From: Candidatus Defluviilinea proxima
GTDB taxonomy: Bacteria > Chloroflexota > Anaerolineae > Anaerolineales > Villigracilaceae
NCBI GenBank assembly: GCA_016721115.1
Contig: JADKIW010000001.1
Coordinates: forward strand, 1,565,501 to 1,629,500
Length of the DNA: 64,000 nucleotides
Reading direction: 5' to 3'
The notes under the pieces were generated by a model. It saw only the letters and a list, made by a program, of their open reading frames with translations, did no database searches and was not told the origin of the DNA. The position numbers were made by a program, and so were the translations under genes. This document shows positions 1 to 8,821 of this stretch, piece by piece; the stretch's first letter is position 1, and the number at the start of each line of letters is the position of its first letter.

Positions 1-2
1 AA

Positions 3-233
3 TTGATGGAGTTGTTTGCTCAAGCTGGGGAAATCGTCCAGCTTGATTTAGTCAAAAGCCCCCAGAATGGTCTGCCTAAAGGGTATGCTTTCATCACGAT
101 GAATACGCAAAGCGAGATCGACAAGGCAATCAGCATGTTTCATTTGTATTTATTAAGAGACCATGCGCTAAAAGTTGGTTTGGCAAATCCAAGAAGAAAC
201 CGCGACAAGAAAATGCCAGATTCTGAGTTGTAA
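3..233 (+). CDS. RNA-binding protein, RRM domain (5' end outside window)
   Basis: This is the C-terminal part of a single-RRM RNA-binding protein of the small bacterial/cyanobacterial Rbp type, which bind single-stranded RNA. The readable 76 residues include the spacing from the RNP2 side (LFAQAGEIVQLDLV) to an RNP1-like core KGYAFITM, followed by a short basic tail (RRNRDKK). The N-terminal beta strand lies upstream of the window, so the TTG at position 3 is only the first codon seen and not a supported start. Codon use resembles its neighbours. The RRM assignment is good; the RNA target cannot be told. Confidence 0.75.
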   Translation: MMELFAQAGEIVQLDLVKSPQNGLPKGYAFITMNTQSEIDKAISMFHLYLLRDHALKVGLANPRRNRDKKMPDSEL

Positions 234-349
234 AACATCGTGAATTTCAGTGTAATGTCATACGTATGTTGAACCAGTTCTCCCAGGATGAATACGCATA
301 TCCTGGAAAAGATAAAAAAATAATTAAGTGAAAACCTGATCGTGTTCAG

Positions 350-381
350 GAGCCTTTTTGAAGAAAAGGCTCTCAGTTTTG
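350..381 (+). terminator. Hairpin terminator candidate after the RRM gene
   Basis: GAGCCTTTT (350-358) pairs with AAAAGGCTC (364-372) around a 5-nt loop and is followed by a short T-containing stretch. A second hairpin, CCAGGAT/ATCCTGG (283-306), sits just upstream and is followed by an A-rich run. The T tract is poor, so a leader structure for the next gene is an alternative. Confidence 0.4.
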
Positions 382-435
382 ATACATCATTAATTGTTGT
401 TTGTTGAAATAAGGTTGTTTGAAAGGAGAAGTTTT

Positions 436-2802
436 ATGGAAAAGCCTGCCCATACGATCATCAAGCGCATTGCTTTTATTGGCAACTATCTGCCACGTCA
501 ATGTGGTATTGCTACGTTTACCACGGACCTGTGCGAGTCCATCGCAGAGGAATATAAGGGCACGGCCTGTATTGCCCTGCCCGTCAACGATACCGAGGCG
601 GGGTATGAATACCCGCCGCGCGTTCGATTCGAGTTGGACGAGAAGGATATCGAATCCTATCGCCGTGCCGCTGATTTCTTGAATATCAACAACGTGGACA
701 TGGTCTCATTGCAACATGAATATGGGATCTATGGCGGGAAGGCAGGCAGTTACATCCTTGCACTCTTACGTGAATTGCGGATGCCCATCGTCACAACGTT
801 GCATACGATCTTGCGCGACCCCACTCCCGATCAGCGCCGTGTGCTCGAAGAGATCGTCTCTCTTTCAGATCGCGTGGTTGTGATGAGCGAACGAGGCGCA
901 GAATTTTTGCAAAAGATATATCACGTCTCGCCCGATAAGATCGACATCATCCCGCATGGCATCCCTGATATCCCTTTTGTAGACTCGAGCTTTCACAAGG
1001 ACCTGTTCGGTGTGGAAGGGAAAACTGTTCTTCTGAGTTTTGGCTTGCTATCTGCAAACAAAGGCATCGAGAATGTCATCTCGGCTCTGCCTGCTATTCT
1101 GGAAAAACACCCTGATGTTGTTTATATTGTTGTTGGCGCCACCCATCCTCATGTAGTGCAGAACGAAGGCGAAACGTATCGCCTGTCCTTGCAATGGCTG
1201 GCTCATGAAAAAGGTGTGGAAGCCAATGTGATCTTTTATAACCGCTTCGTCAGTTTGGATGAACTGGTTCAATTCATCAGCGCGGCGGATATATACATCA
1301 CTCCCTACCTTGACGTGGCGCAGATCACCTCCGGTACGCTGGCATATACGCTTGGCGCAGGCAAGGCGGTTGTCTCCACGCCATATTGGTACGCCGAAGA
1401 AATGCTTGCCGATGAACGTGGCGCATTGGTGCCATTTGGTGACCCACAAGCATTAGCTGACCAGGTGATCGATCTACTGAGTAACGAGTCGAAGCGCGAT
1501 GCCATGCGGAAGCGCGCCTACTTGTTTGGGCGCGATATGATCTGGCCTCAGGTTGCCCGCCGTTATATGGAAGTATTTGAGCGTGCCCGTTCCGAACGAC
1601 GTTATTTTGCCCATGAGGAATACGCGGTCAAGCCTTTGGATAAACGTGTTGGGGAACTGCCTCCTCTTAAGCTGGATCACCTACGCCACATCACTGATGA
1701 CACCGGTATATTACAACATGCTATCTTTACAATACCTAATTACCGCGAAGGTTATACAACCGACGATAACGCCCGCGCATTGATGATCGGTGTACTTCTG
1801 GAAGAATTGGGAAACAAGGACGCTATTGAATTGGAAACCCGCTATCTGGCATTCATTTGGAATGCGTTCAATGCAGAGACCAAGCGCTTTCGCAACTTTA
1901 TGGATTACCAGCGCAATTGGTTGGAAGAAAGCGGGTCAGATGACAGCCACGGCCGCGCCTTATGGGCTTTGGGTATAGTGATCGGACGTTCGAACACACC
2001 TACGCTTAATAACATGGCGGGACGTGTCTTCCAACAATCATTGCTTGCCATCATCGATACGACAAGCCCGCGTGCCTGGGCATTTGCATTGCTCGGTATT
2101 CATGAGTACCTACAACGATTTGCCGGTGATCGCCATGTCACTCAAGTACAAGAGGAACTGGCAGGGCGATTGCTATCGCTGTACAAAGATAACCATGTGG
2201 CTGGATGGAACTGGTTTGAAGATAAGCTAACGTATTGCAATGCCGCCCTTCCTCACGCTTTACTGGTATCCGGACAATCCATGTCAAATCCAGAAATGAC
2301 CCGTGTGGGACTCGAGGCTCTTAACTGGCTGGCTGAATTACAGCACGCTGATACTGAGGGAAAGCATTTCGTTCCCATAGGTTCCAATGGCTTTTATACA
2401 CGCGGTGGTGAGCGTGCCCGTTTCGACCAACAACCTGTCGAGGCGCAGGCGATGATCTCAGCCTGCCTTGAAGCATATCGCAGTACCGGCGCAAAGAGTT
2501 GGTATGCCGAGGCCCGCCGCGCCTTCGAATGGTTTCTTGGACGTAACGATCTGTATGTCTCTGTATATGATCCCACCACCGGTGGATGCCGCGATGGCTT
2601 GCATCCTGATCGCCTGAACGAAAATCAGGGCGCCGAATCCACGCTTGCCTTCCTCCAGTCTTTAATGGAACTACGGCTTGCAGAACATATCATATTGCCC
2701 CATGAGGATATTCACATTGATCACTCCAACCACACAACTTTTTCAACGCCACAAACTCAACCCGATCCTGACAGCCTCAAGTTGGCCTTACCAAGTCAAT
2801 AG
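436..2802 (+). CDS. GT4-family glycosyltransferase with C-terminal alpha/alpha-barrel domain
   Basis: A 788-residue cytosolic protein. Residues about 10-400 form a GT-B glycosyltransferase of the GT4/group 1 type: an N-terminal GNYLPRQCGIATFT loop, then LLSFGLLSANKGIENV at the start of the nucleotide-sugar-binding half. From about residue 412 there is a second, helix-rich domain opening with HITDDTGILQHA and GYTTDDNARAL, which resembles an alpha/alpha-toroid glycosidase-like fold. ATG 436 is chosen because GAAAGGAGAA lies just upstream; the frame stays open back to 394 without a better start. The end overlaps a GH130 gene, so mannoside or other glycan turnover is likely. Donor and acceptor are unknown. 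Confidence 0.85.
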   Translation: MEKPAHTIIKRIAFIGNYLPRQCGIATFTTDLCESIAEEYKGTACIALPVNDTEAGYEYPPRVRFELDEKDIESYRRAADFLNINNVDMVSLQHEYGIYGGKAGSYILALLRELRMPIVTTLHTILRDPTPDQRRVLEEIVSLSDRVVVMSERGAEFLQKIYHVSPDKIDIIPHGIPDIPFVDSSFHKDLFGVEGKTVLLSFGLLSANKGIENVISALPAILEKHPDVVYIVVGATHPHVVQNEGETYRLSLQWLAHEKGVEANVIFYNRFVSLDELVQFISAADIYITPYLDVAQITSGTLAYTLGAGKAVVSTPYWYAEEMLADERGALVPFGDPQALADQVIDLLSNESKRDAMRKRAYLFGRDMIWPQVARRYMEVFERARSERRYFAHEEYAVKPLDKRVGELPPLKLDHLRHITDDTGILQHAIFTIPNYREGYTTDDNARALMIGVLLEELGNKDAIELETRYLAFIWNAFNAETKRFRNFMDYQRNWLEESGSDDSHGRALWALGIVIGRSNTPTLNNMAGRVFQQSLLAIIDTTSPRAWAFALLGIHEYLQRFAGDRHVTQVQEELAGRLLSLYKDNHVAGWNWFEDKLTYCNAALPHALLVSGQSMSNPEMTRVGLEALNWLAELQHADTEGKHFVPIGSNGFYTRGGERARFDQQPVEAQAMISACLEAYRSTGAKSWYAEARRAFEWFLGRNDLYVSVYDPTTGGCRDGLHPDRLNENQGAESTLAFLQSLMELRLAEHIILPHEDIHIDHSNHTTFSTPQTQPDPDSLKLALPSQ

Positions 2803-3664
2803 TGTATTTAACCCTGGCGCCACGTTACTGGCAGATGGAACTACTTTATTATTGTGCCGCGTTGAAGATCGTCGCGGTCATTCTCATTTGTGTGCTGCAC
2901 GTTCTGTCAATGGGATCGATAACTGGCAGATCGATTCTCAACCCACCTTTATGGCAGACCCGGAACGTTATCCCGATGAACTGTGGGGATTGGAAGATCC
3001 ACGTATCACTTATGTCCCTGAATTGGAACAATATGCAATCGTTTATACCGCCTACGCAAGTGGCGGTCCCGGTGTGGCACTGGCGCTCACAAAAGACTTT
3101 CATTCCTTCGAACGCTACGGCGTCATTATGCAACCGGAGGATAAAGATGCAGCACTTCTGCCACATAGGATCAACGGTCAATGGGCCTTGATCCATCGTC
3201 CCGTTTCTACAACAAGGGCACATATTTGGATATCGTACTCATCAGACTTAACGAATTGGGGTAACCACAAAAAGATACTGGAGGCGCGCTTTGGCGGCTG
3301 GTGGGATGCCAATAAGATAGGTCTTTCGCCGCCTCTGATCGAAACACCTGAAGGTTGGTTGATGATCTACCATGGTGTAAAACAAAATGGGGCGGGTGTA
3401 ATTTACCGATTAGGGCTCGCATTATTCGATTTGAATGAACCGGAGCGTTGCTTGAAACGTGGTGATGAGTGGGTGTTTAGTCCTGAGGAAAAATACGAAT
3501 TACATGGGGATGTCGACAAAGTAGTCTTTCCCTGTGGTTATACCCTTGCGCCCGATGGCGATACCCTCCGCATCTACTATGGTGCGGCCGATACAAGTAT
3601 TGCATTGGCAACAGGAAGTGTAAGATCAATGCTTGACTGGCTGGGAAAGCACGGTCAGTCATAA
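2702..3664 (+). CDS. GH130 family beta-mannoside phosphorylase/hydrolase
   Basis: A 320-residue five-bladed beta-propeller enzyme of glycoside hydrolase family 130, whose members phosphorolyse or hydrolyse beta-1,4- or beta-1,2-mannosides. The family N-terminus is visible (RHKLNPIL, then NSVFNPGAT and CRVEDRRG), as is GLEDPR, where Asp99 (counting from ATG 2702) would be the general acid. Other markers are MIYHG near residue 220 and IYYGAAD near the C-terminus. It starts about 100 nt inside the upstream glycosyltransferase gene; an in-frame TTG at 2678 would lengthen it by 8 residues. No Shine-Dalgarno is obvious, which suits translational coupling. Phosphorylase and hydrolase cannot be separated by eye. 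Confidence 0.85.
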   Translation: MRIFTLITPTTQLFQRHKLNPILTASSWPYQVNSVFNPGATLLADGTTLLLCRVEDRRGHSHLCAARSVNGIDNWQIDSQPTFMADPERYPDELWGLEDPRITYVPELEQYAIVYTAYASGGPGVALALTKDFHSFERYGVIMQPEDKDAALLPHRINGQWALIHRPVSTTRAHIWISYSSDLTNWGNHKKILEARFGGWWDANKIGLSPPLIETPEGWLMIYHGVKQNGAGVIYRLGLALFDLNEPERCLKRGDEWVFSPEEKYELHGDVDKVVFPCGYTLAPDGDTLRIYYGAADTSIALATGSVRSMLDWLGKHGQS

Positions 3665-3784
3665 GAATGCCTGATGTTTCTCAGCTATGGAAACTAACCG
3701 CCTCATAGATGGTTGATGTTAGACATGCGGAAACTAGCATATGAGCAATTGCTCTAATCCCAATACATGAGTACGTCACATTTT

Positions 3785-3819
3785 CTACGCCCTGTCTCTA
3801 CGACAGGGCGTAGATTTTT
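3785..3819 (+). terminator. Rho-independent terminator after the GH130 gene
   Basis: A perfect 12-bp stem, CTACGCCCTGTC (3785-3796) with GACAGGGCGTAG (3802-3813), closes a 5-nt loop and is followed by ATTTTTA. It lies between the GH130 stop and the kdp operon. A leader attenuator of kdp is less likely. Confidence 0.7.
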
Positions 3820-3909
3820 AAATCTTGATACTTTCTTGATGTTTGAACCTGTTTCCTTGTCCCTGTTTTGACTGCTAAATGCCTACACTTGGTCCAATTG
3901 GAGGCACAA

Positions 3910-4008
3910 ATGAATGATTTGATCTATGTAGGACTGACAATACTGTTTTTTGCCCTTAGTGCTGGGTTGATCAGGGTCTGTGAGCAACTCATGGAGGATA
4001 AGTCGTGA
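3910..4008 (+). CDS. Small single-span membrane protein upstream of kdpF
   Basis: A 32-residue ORF: MNDLIYVGLTILFFALSAG, then a short polar tail ending MEDKS. One hydrophobic helix covers about residues 4-21. It has a GGAGG ribosome-binding site 6 nt before the ATG, and its TGA overlaps the GTG start of kdpF (GTGA), so it is the first cistron of the kdp operon. From memory, similar 25-35-residue peptides precede kdpF in other bacterial kdp operons. The role is unknown; stabilising the Kdp complex, as KdpF does, is a guess. Confidence 0.7.
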   Translation: MNDLIYVGLTILFFALSAGLIRVCEQLMEDKS

Positions 4009-4097
4009 ATATCTTTTATGTAGTCACGGGAATCATCACCCTGACCTTATTCGTTTATCTTGTATTAGCTTTATTGAAACCGGAGTGGTTCGGATGA
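4005..4097 (+). CDS. kdpF: KdpF, small subunit of the K+-transporting ATPase
   Basis: A 30-residue single-span peptide starting at GTG 4005 with a GGAGG motif upstream. A hydrophobic helix (about residues 4-25) ends in ALLKPEWF, matching the KdpF C-terminal pattern (Y..AL..PE.F). KdpF lies in the membrane beside KdpA and stabilises the KdpFABC complex. Its TGA overlaps the kdpA ATG (ATGA) and its start overlaps the preceding small ORF, so the three are tightly coupled. Confidence 0.85.
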   Translation: MNIFYVVTGIITLTLFVYLVLALLKPEWFG

Positions 4098-5842
4098 ATA
4101 TGTATAGCTGGTTTCAAATTATCTTCTATATCGTGATTTTGCTATTCCTGGCAAAACCACTTGGCTCATTTATGGCGAAGGTCTATCAGGGTGAGCATAC
4201 ATTCCTGGACCGGGTGCTGATGGCATCTGAAAGATTCATATATCGCGTGTCGGGAGTGAATCCAACAGATGATATGAATTGGAAGACATATGCTGTTGCC
4301 GTGATGCTGTTCAATGCGCTTGGCTTGATCTTCGTTTATCTTTTGCAACGGCTTCAAGGAACTCTGCCATTTAATCCGCAGGGACTGGGCGCAGTGTCCC
4401 CTGATTCTTCATGGAATACCGCTGTCAGTTTTGCGACAAACACCAATTGGCAGGGCTATGCTGGCGAGACGACCATGAATTATCTCACCCAAATGCTGGG
4501 CTTAACTGTACAAAACTTTGTCTCTGCGGCAACCGGCATGACAGTATTGGTTGCACTGATTCGCGGAATTGTTAGGCATACGACCAAAGGCATCGGTAAC
4601 TTTTGGGTGGATTTGACCCGTACGACTCTTTACATTTTGATACCGCTTTCTCTTGTAGTCGCGCTTGTGCTTGTCTCACAAGGTGTTGTGCAAACCTTTA
4701 GTCCATATCAAACAGTGGGATTGCTTCAATCGACGACCGATGCGAACGGTAAGGCTGTGACCGAACAAGTACTGGCAATGGGACCCGCCGCTTCGCAAGT
4801 AGCGATCAAACAATTAGGCACCAACGGCGGCGGCTTCTTCAATGTCAACTCTGCGCATCCGTTTGAAAACTCAACTCCGTTCTCAAATTTTATTGAGATG
4901 CTATCTATTCTCTTGATCCCTGCCGCGTTGTGTTACACGTTTGGCAAAATGGTTGGGGATACGCGTCAGGGTTGGGCGTTGTTGACGGTGATGACCATCA
5001 TCTTCGTGGCATTTTTAGGCTTGGCGATCTGGTCCGAGCAAGGCGGTAACCCGGCCTTCACAAAGTTGGGAGTGGACCAAACCCAAACCGATATAAACCC
5101 AGGCGGCAACATGGAGGGAAAAGAAACCCGCTTCGGCGTTGTTAACTCTGCGCTATGGGCAACGGCAACCACTGCCGCTTCCAATGGCTCGGTCAACTCA
5201 ATGCATGATTCATTCATGCCGCTTGGTGGATTGGTCCCACTCTTCATGATCCAGTTGGGCGAGATCATCTTCGGCGGTGTTGGCTCAGGCCTATATGGAA
5301 TGCTGGGATTTGTCATTGTGGCAGTGTTCATCTCTGGGTTGATGGTGGGACGCACACCTGAATATATGGGAAAAAAGATCGAAGCATTTGAAATGAAAAT
5401 GGCATCGCTGATACTTTTGATCCCCATCTTGCTGGCGAAAGTTGGCACGGCGATTGCACTTATCGCCCCGGCTGGGCTCGCCACGATTTGGAACACGGGT
5501 GGCCCACATGGATTTAGTGAAGTGTTGTATGCCTTCTCCTCTGCGGCGAACAACAATGGATCAGCGTTTGCTGGCTTGGGGGCCAATACTCCGTTCTATA
5601 ACACGGCGCTTGGCATTTGCATGTTCTTTGCCCGCTATTGGTTGATCATTCCGGTGTTGGCGATTGCAGGCTCACTTGCGCAAAAGAAAAAAATCCCTGC
5701 AAGTGTTGGCACCTTACCGACACATACTCCGCTGTTCATTGCCTGGTTGATCGGTGTCATCATGATCGTCGGTGCACTGAGCTTTATCCCGGCCTTGGCG
5801 TTGGGGCCGATTGTCGAGCATTTGATGGTCTTTGGTCATTAG
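4094..5842 (+). CDS. kdpA: KdpA, K+-binding and translocating subunit
   Basis: A 582-residue polytopic membrane protein of the SKT (potassium transporter) superfamily, the channel-like subunit of the high-affinity Kdp pump. Selectivity-filter segments typical of KdpA are visible: TNTNWQGYAGET near residue 115, KQLGTNGGGFFNVNSAHPFENSTP near residues 237-260, and the late AANNNGSAFAG loop. ATG 4094 is used because it overlaps the kdpF stop; the frame is open further upstream but that part is not KdpA-like. Full length for the family (about 560-600). Operon expression is expected under K+ limitation through KdpDE. Confidence 0.97.
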   Translation: MNMYSWFQIIFYIVILLFLAKPLGSFMAKVYQGEHTFLDRVLMASERFIYRVSGVNPTDDMNWKTYAVAVMLFNALGLIFVYLLQRLQGTLPFNPQGLGAVSPDSSWNTAVSFATNTNWQGYAGETTMNYLTQMLGLTVQNFVSAATGMTVLVALIRGIVRHTTKGIGNFWVDLTRTTLYILIPLSLVVALVLVSQGVVQTFSPYQTVGLLQSTTDANGKAVTEQVLAMGPAASQVAIKQLGTNGGGFFNVNSAHPFENSTPFSNFIEMLSILLIPAALCYTFGKMVGDTRQGWALLTVMTIIFVAFLGLAIWSEQGGNPAFTKLGVDQTQTDINPGGNMEGKETRFGVVNSALWATATTAASNGSVNSMHDSFMPLGGLVPLFMIQLGEIIFGGVGSGLYGMLGFVIVAVFISGLMVGRTPEYMGKKIEAFEMKMASLILLIPILLAKVGTAIALIAPAGLATIWNTGGPHGFSEVLYAFSSAANNNGSAFAGLGANTPFYNTALGICMFFARYWLIIPVLAIAGSLAQKKKIPASVGTLPTHTPLFIAWLIGVIMIVGALSFIPALALGPIVEHLMVFGH

Positions 5843-5853
5843 GATATTTATCA

Positions 5854-7959
5854 ATGAATACTCAAATTAAAAAACAATCTCCCTATCGTCGCGAGATCTA
5901 TCAACGCGCGATCACAGAATCTTTCAGAAAGCTTGATCCTCGTGCAATGGTCCGTAACCCGGTTATGTTCGTGGTGGAAGTGGGGAGTGTGCTAGCCACC
6001 GCTTTGTGGGCCCAGGCCTTGCTCGGAGCCGGTGAAGCGCCAACAGGATTTATCGGTGCCATTGCGTTATGGTTATGGTTTACTGTCCTGTTTGCAAATT
6101 TCTCTGAGGCGGTAGCCGAGGGGCGTGGGAAGGCACAGGCTGAGTCCTTGCGTAAAGCACGACAGGATACCCCAGCCAAGAAGATCACCTCAAAGGCTGA
6201 AAAAATTGATAGTTCTAAAGTTGAGCATCAACTGGTTTCCTCCACAGCACTAAGAAAGAATGATCTGTATCTCGTTGAATCTGGCGATATTCTCCCGGCA
6301 GATGGAGAGATCGTAGCGGGGATTGCGTCAGTGGATGAAAGCGCTGTTACCGGCGAATCAGCTCCCGTTGTGCGTGAGGCGGGCGGCGATCGTTCCGCTG
6401 TCACAGGAGGGACGCGGTTGTTATCCGATTGGTTGATCGTGCGTGTGAGTGCGGATCCCGGTCAGGGATTTCTGGATCGCATGATCAGCATGGTTGAAGG
6501 TGCAAAGCGTCAGAAGACCCCGAATGAGATCGCGCTCAATATTTTGTTGGCGGGTTTCACGATCATCTTTTTGATTGTATGTGCCACGTTATTGCCATAC
6601 TCGTTATATAGCGTGACCGCCGCAGGCAGTGGGACTGCAATCACGATCACGGTGTTGATCGCATTGTTGGTGTGTTTGATCCCCACAACGATTGGCGGCT
6701 TGCTTTCTGCTATTGGTATTGCTGGTATGGATCGTATGATCCAGCGTAATGTGATCGCGATGTCTGGGCGAGCTGTGGAAGCCGCAGGTGATGTTGACGT
6801 TTTGTTGCTTGATAAGACCGGCACGATCACGTTGGGGAATCGTCAGGCGGTGGATTTTATCCCCGTGAACGGTGTCAATGCTTATGAGTTGGCTGAAGGT
6901 GCCCAACTCGCCTCGCTTGCTGATGAAACGCCCGAAGGTCGTTCCATCGTTGTACTTGCCAAGGAGAAGTTTGGTTTGCGCGGACGAACCATGGGGTCCA
7001 GTGATGAAACGCCCGATGGCATGCACTTCATCCCATTCACGGCGCAAACACGCATGAGCGGAGTCGATTTCGATGGCACATCCATTCGCAAAGGCGCGCC
7101 TGATACGATGTTGGCATTAGTGCAATCGTTCAATGGGAACCAGTTACCGCCCGACCTGAAGCCGTCGGTGGATACCATCGCACGGATGGGTGGTACGCCA
7201 TTGATCGTGACAAAAAATAATAAGGCGTTGGGCGTCATTCACCTCAAGGATATTGTTAAGGGCGGCATCAAAGAACGTTTTGCGCAACTGCGCAAGATGG
7301 GTATTAAGACCGTGATGATCACAGGCGATAACCCGTTGACTGCGGCGGCGATTGCGGCCGAGGCTGGCGTTGATGATTTCCTTGCACAGGCTACACCTGA
7401 AGCAAAATTAAAGCTCATCCGCGAACATCAGACCGGCGGGAAACTTGTGGCGATGACTGGTGACGGCACCAACGATGCACCAGCGCTTGCACAAGCCGAT
7501 GTCGCTGTGGCGATGAATACAGGCACACAGCCCGCGCGTGAAGCCGCCAACATGATCGACCTTGATAGCAACCCCACAAAGTTAATTGAGATCGTGGAGA
7601 TCGGCAAACAACTCTTAATGACACGCGGTGCGTTGACCACGTTCAGCATTGCCAACGACGTAGCGAAATATTTTGCCATCATCCCTGCCGCGTTCGCTTC
7701 CACCTACCCCGTGCTTGGTGCGTTGAACTTTATGCATCTTGCCACGCCTGAAAGCGCGATCCTCTCTGCCGTGATCTTCAATGCGCTCATCATCATTGCT
7801 TTGATCCCACTGGCGTTGCGCGGCGTGCCATATCGAGCAGTGGGTGCGGCACAGCTCTTGCGCGACAACCTACTGATCTACGGCCTCGGTGGCATCATCG
7901 CGCCGTTCATTGGTATCAAATTGATCGACATGATATTGGTCTCATTCGGACTGGCATAG
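5854..7959 (+). CDS. kdpB: KdpB, P-type ATPase subunit
   Basis: A 701-residue P1A-type ATPase that hydrolyses ATP to drive K+ uptake through KdpA. Seen in order: N-terminal membrane helices, the actuator motif ESAVTGESAP, a helix pair with LIPTTIGGLLSAIG, the phosphorylation motif DKTGT with the acceptor Asp at about residue 320, a nucleotide-binding domain, and the hinge MTGDGTNDAPALAQADV. C-terminal helices include NDVAKYFAIIPAAF. It starts 11 nt after kdpA at the ATG preceding NTQIKKQS; the upstream part of the open frame lies inside kdpA and is not used. Confidence 0.97.
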   Translation: MNTQIKKQSPYRREIYQRAITESFRKLDPRAMVRNPVMFVVEVGSVLATALWAQALLGAGEAPTGFIGAIALWLWFTVLFANFSEAVAEGRGKAQAESLRKARQDTPAKKITSKAEKIDSSKVEHQLVSSTALRKNDLYLVESGDILPADGEIVAGIASVDESAVTGESAPVVREAGGDRSAVTGGTRLLSDWLIVRVSADPGQGFLDRMISMVEGAKRQKTPNEIALNILLAGFTIIFLIVCATLLPYSLYSVTAAGSGTAITITVLIALLVCLIPTTIGGLLSAIGIAGMDRMIQRNVIAMSGRAVEAAGDVDVLLLDKTGTITLGNRQAVDFIPVNGVNAYELAEGAQLASLADETPEGRSIVVLAKEKFGLRGRTMGSSDETPDGMHFIPFTAQTRMSGVDFDGTSIRKGAPDTMLALVQSFNGNQLPPDLKPSVDTIARMGGTPLIVTKNNKALGVIHLKDIVKGGIKERFAQLRKMGIKTVMITGDNPLTAAAIAAEAGVDDFLAQATPEAKLKLIREHQTGGKLVAMTGDGTNDAPALAQADVAVAMNTGTQPAREAANMIDLDSNPTKLIEIVEIGKQLLMTRGALTTFSIANDVAKYFAIIPAAFASTYPVLGALNFMHLATPESAILSAVIFNALIIIALIPLALRGVPYRAVGAAQLLRDNLLIYGLGGIIAPFIGIKLIDMILVSFGLA

Positions 7960-7968
7960 GAGATTCAA

Positions 7969-8247
7969 ATGATCACTGTAACACCACCACATGAATTATC
8001 TTCCTGTGAAGAAGATAATGCCTACATCACCATTGTCCTTTATGGATACAACACAAGAACACAAGGAAGGTTTATCCGATTCATTCGCCGCCCCTTGAAA
8101 GTATTTGGTTTGCTCTCAACAATAGCATGGAACGCTGCGGCTCTGATCCCTAATGCCTTCAACGTGCCTCTTAACCTTCGCCCGTGGGTTTTCCTTATTT
8201 CCATTTTCTGGCTCTTCGGTTTCTCTGCAGGATTATTCAATCTATGA
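7969..8247 (+). CDS. Uncharacterised small membrane protein between kdpB and kdpC
   Basis: A 92-residue protein with a polar, acidic N-terminus, a basic stretch (RFIRFIRRP) and two hydrophobic segments at about residues 45-64 and 72-91. It has its own AGGAG site 6 nt before the ATG, 9 nt after kdpB, and its TGA overlaps the kdpC ATG (ATGA). That makes it a real cistron and not spacer. It resembles none of KdpF, KdpA, KdpB or KdpC, and I do not recognise a family. An accessory subunit or a regulator of KdpFABC assembly is inference from position only. Confidence 0.7.
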   Translation: MITVTPPHELSSCEEDNAYITIVLYGYNTRTQGRFIRFIRRPLKVFGLLSTIAWNAAALIPNAFNVPLNLRPWVFLISIFWLFGFSAGLFNL

Positions 8248-8816
8248 ACACACAACTTCGACCGGCTCTCACCATTTTTGCTTTACTGACCATTCTCACT
8301 GGCGTGATCTATCCTCTTGCTGTGACAGGTATTGCTCAGATCGATTTTCCACATCAAGCCAATGGAAGTCTCATTGTTGTAGGTGGCAAAGTTTATGGCT
8401 CTGAATTGATCGGGCAACAATTCGATGACCCCAAATACTTTTGGGGACGTCCCTCCGCGACATCTTCTGAACCGTATAACGCCGCATCTTCTTCTGGATC
8501 TAATTTTGGTCCAGCCAACGAAGCTTTGATCTCCTCTGTAACAGAGCGCATCAACGCCTTGCAAGTTGCGGACCCAGACAACACGCTTCCGATCCCTGTT
8601 GACCTGGTTACTTCATCTGCGAGTGGACTCGATCCGCACATCAGCGTGGCGTCAGCGATGTATCAAGTTCATCGTGTGGCAACAGCTCGCGGCTTGAGCG
8701 AGGCGGATGCCAGATCCTTGGTGGAACAATATACGCAGGGACGTCAATTTGGATTTTTAGGCGAACCGCGAGTCAATGTCCTGCAATTAAACCTGGCTTT
8801 GGATGAGATACAATAA
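8244..8816 (+). CDS. kdpC: KdpC subunit of the K+-transporting ATPase
   Basis: A 190-residue KdpC: one N-terminal membrane helix (ALTIFALLTILTGVIYPLAVTG), then a soluble domain with the family segments GSELIGQQFDDPKYFWGRPSAT and SASGLDPHISVASAMYQ, ending in VNVLQLNLAL. KdpC aids ATP binding and complex stability. ATG 8244 is set by the overlap with the stop of the preceding small gene. It lies 5 nt before kdpD. Confidence 0.96.
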   Translation: MNTQLRPALTIFALLTILTGVIYPLAVTGIAQIDFPHQANGSLIVVGGKVYGSELIGQQFDDPKYFWGRPSATSSEPYNAASSSGSNFGPANEALISSVTERINALQVADPDNTLPIPVDLVTSSASGLDPHISVASAMYQVHRVATARGLSEADARSLVEQYTQGRQFGFLGEPRVNVLQLNLALDEIQ

Positions 8817-8821
8817 ATTTA

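Noticed and set aside
3847..3889. Possible KdpE-box: two CCTGTTT words and a TTGACT...TACACT pair before the first kdp ORF
   Set aside because: The words are 14 bp apart and the hexamers only 10 nt apart, fitting neither a sigma-70 promoter nor the 11-bp geometry seen at 32.6-36 kb.
4966..5586. 206-aa open frame on minus, inside kdpA
   Set aside because: Fully antisense to the highly conserved kdpA; composition is that of a shadow frame and no motif is present.
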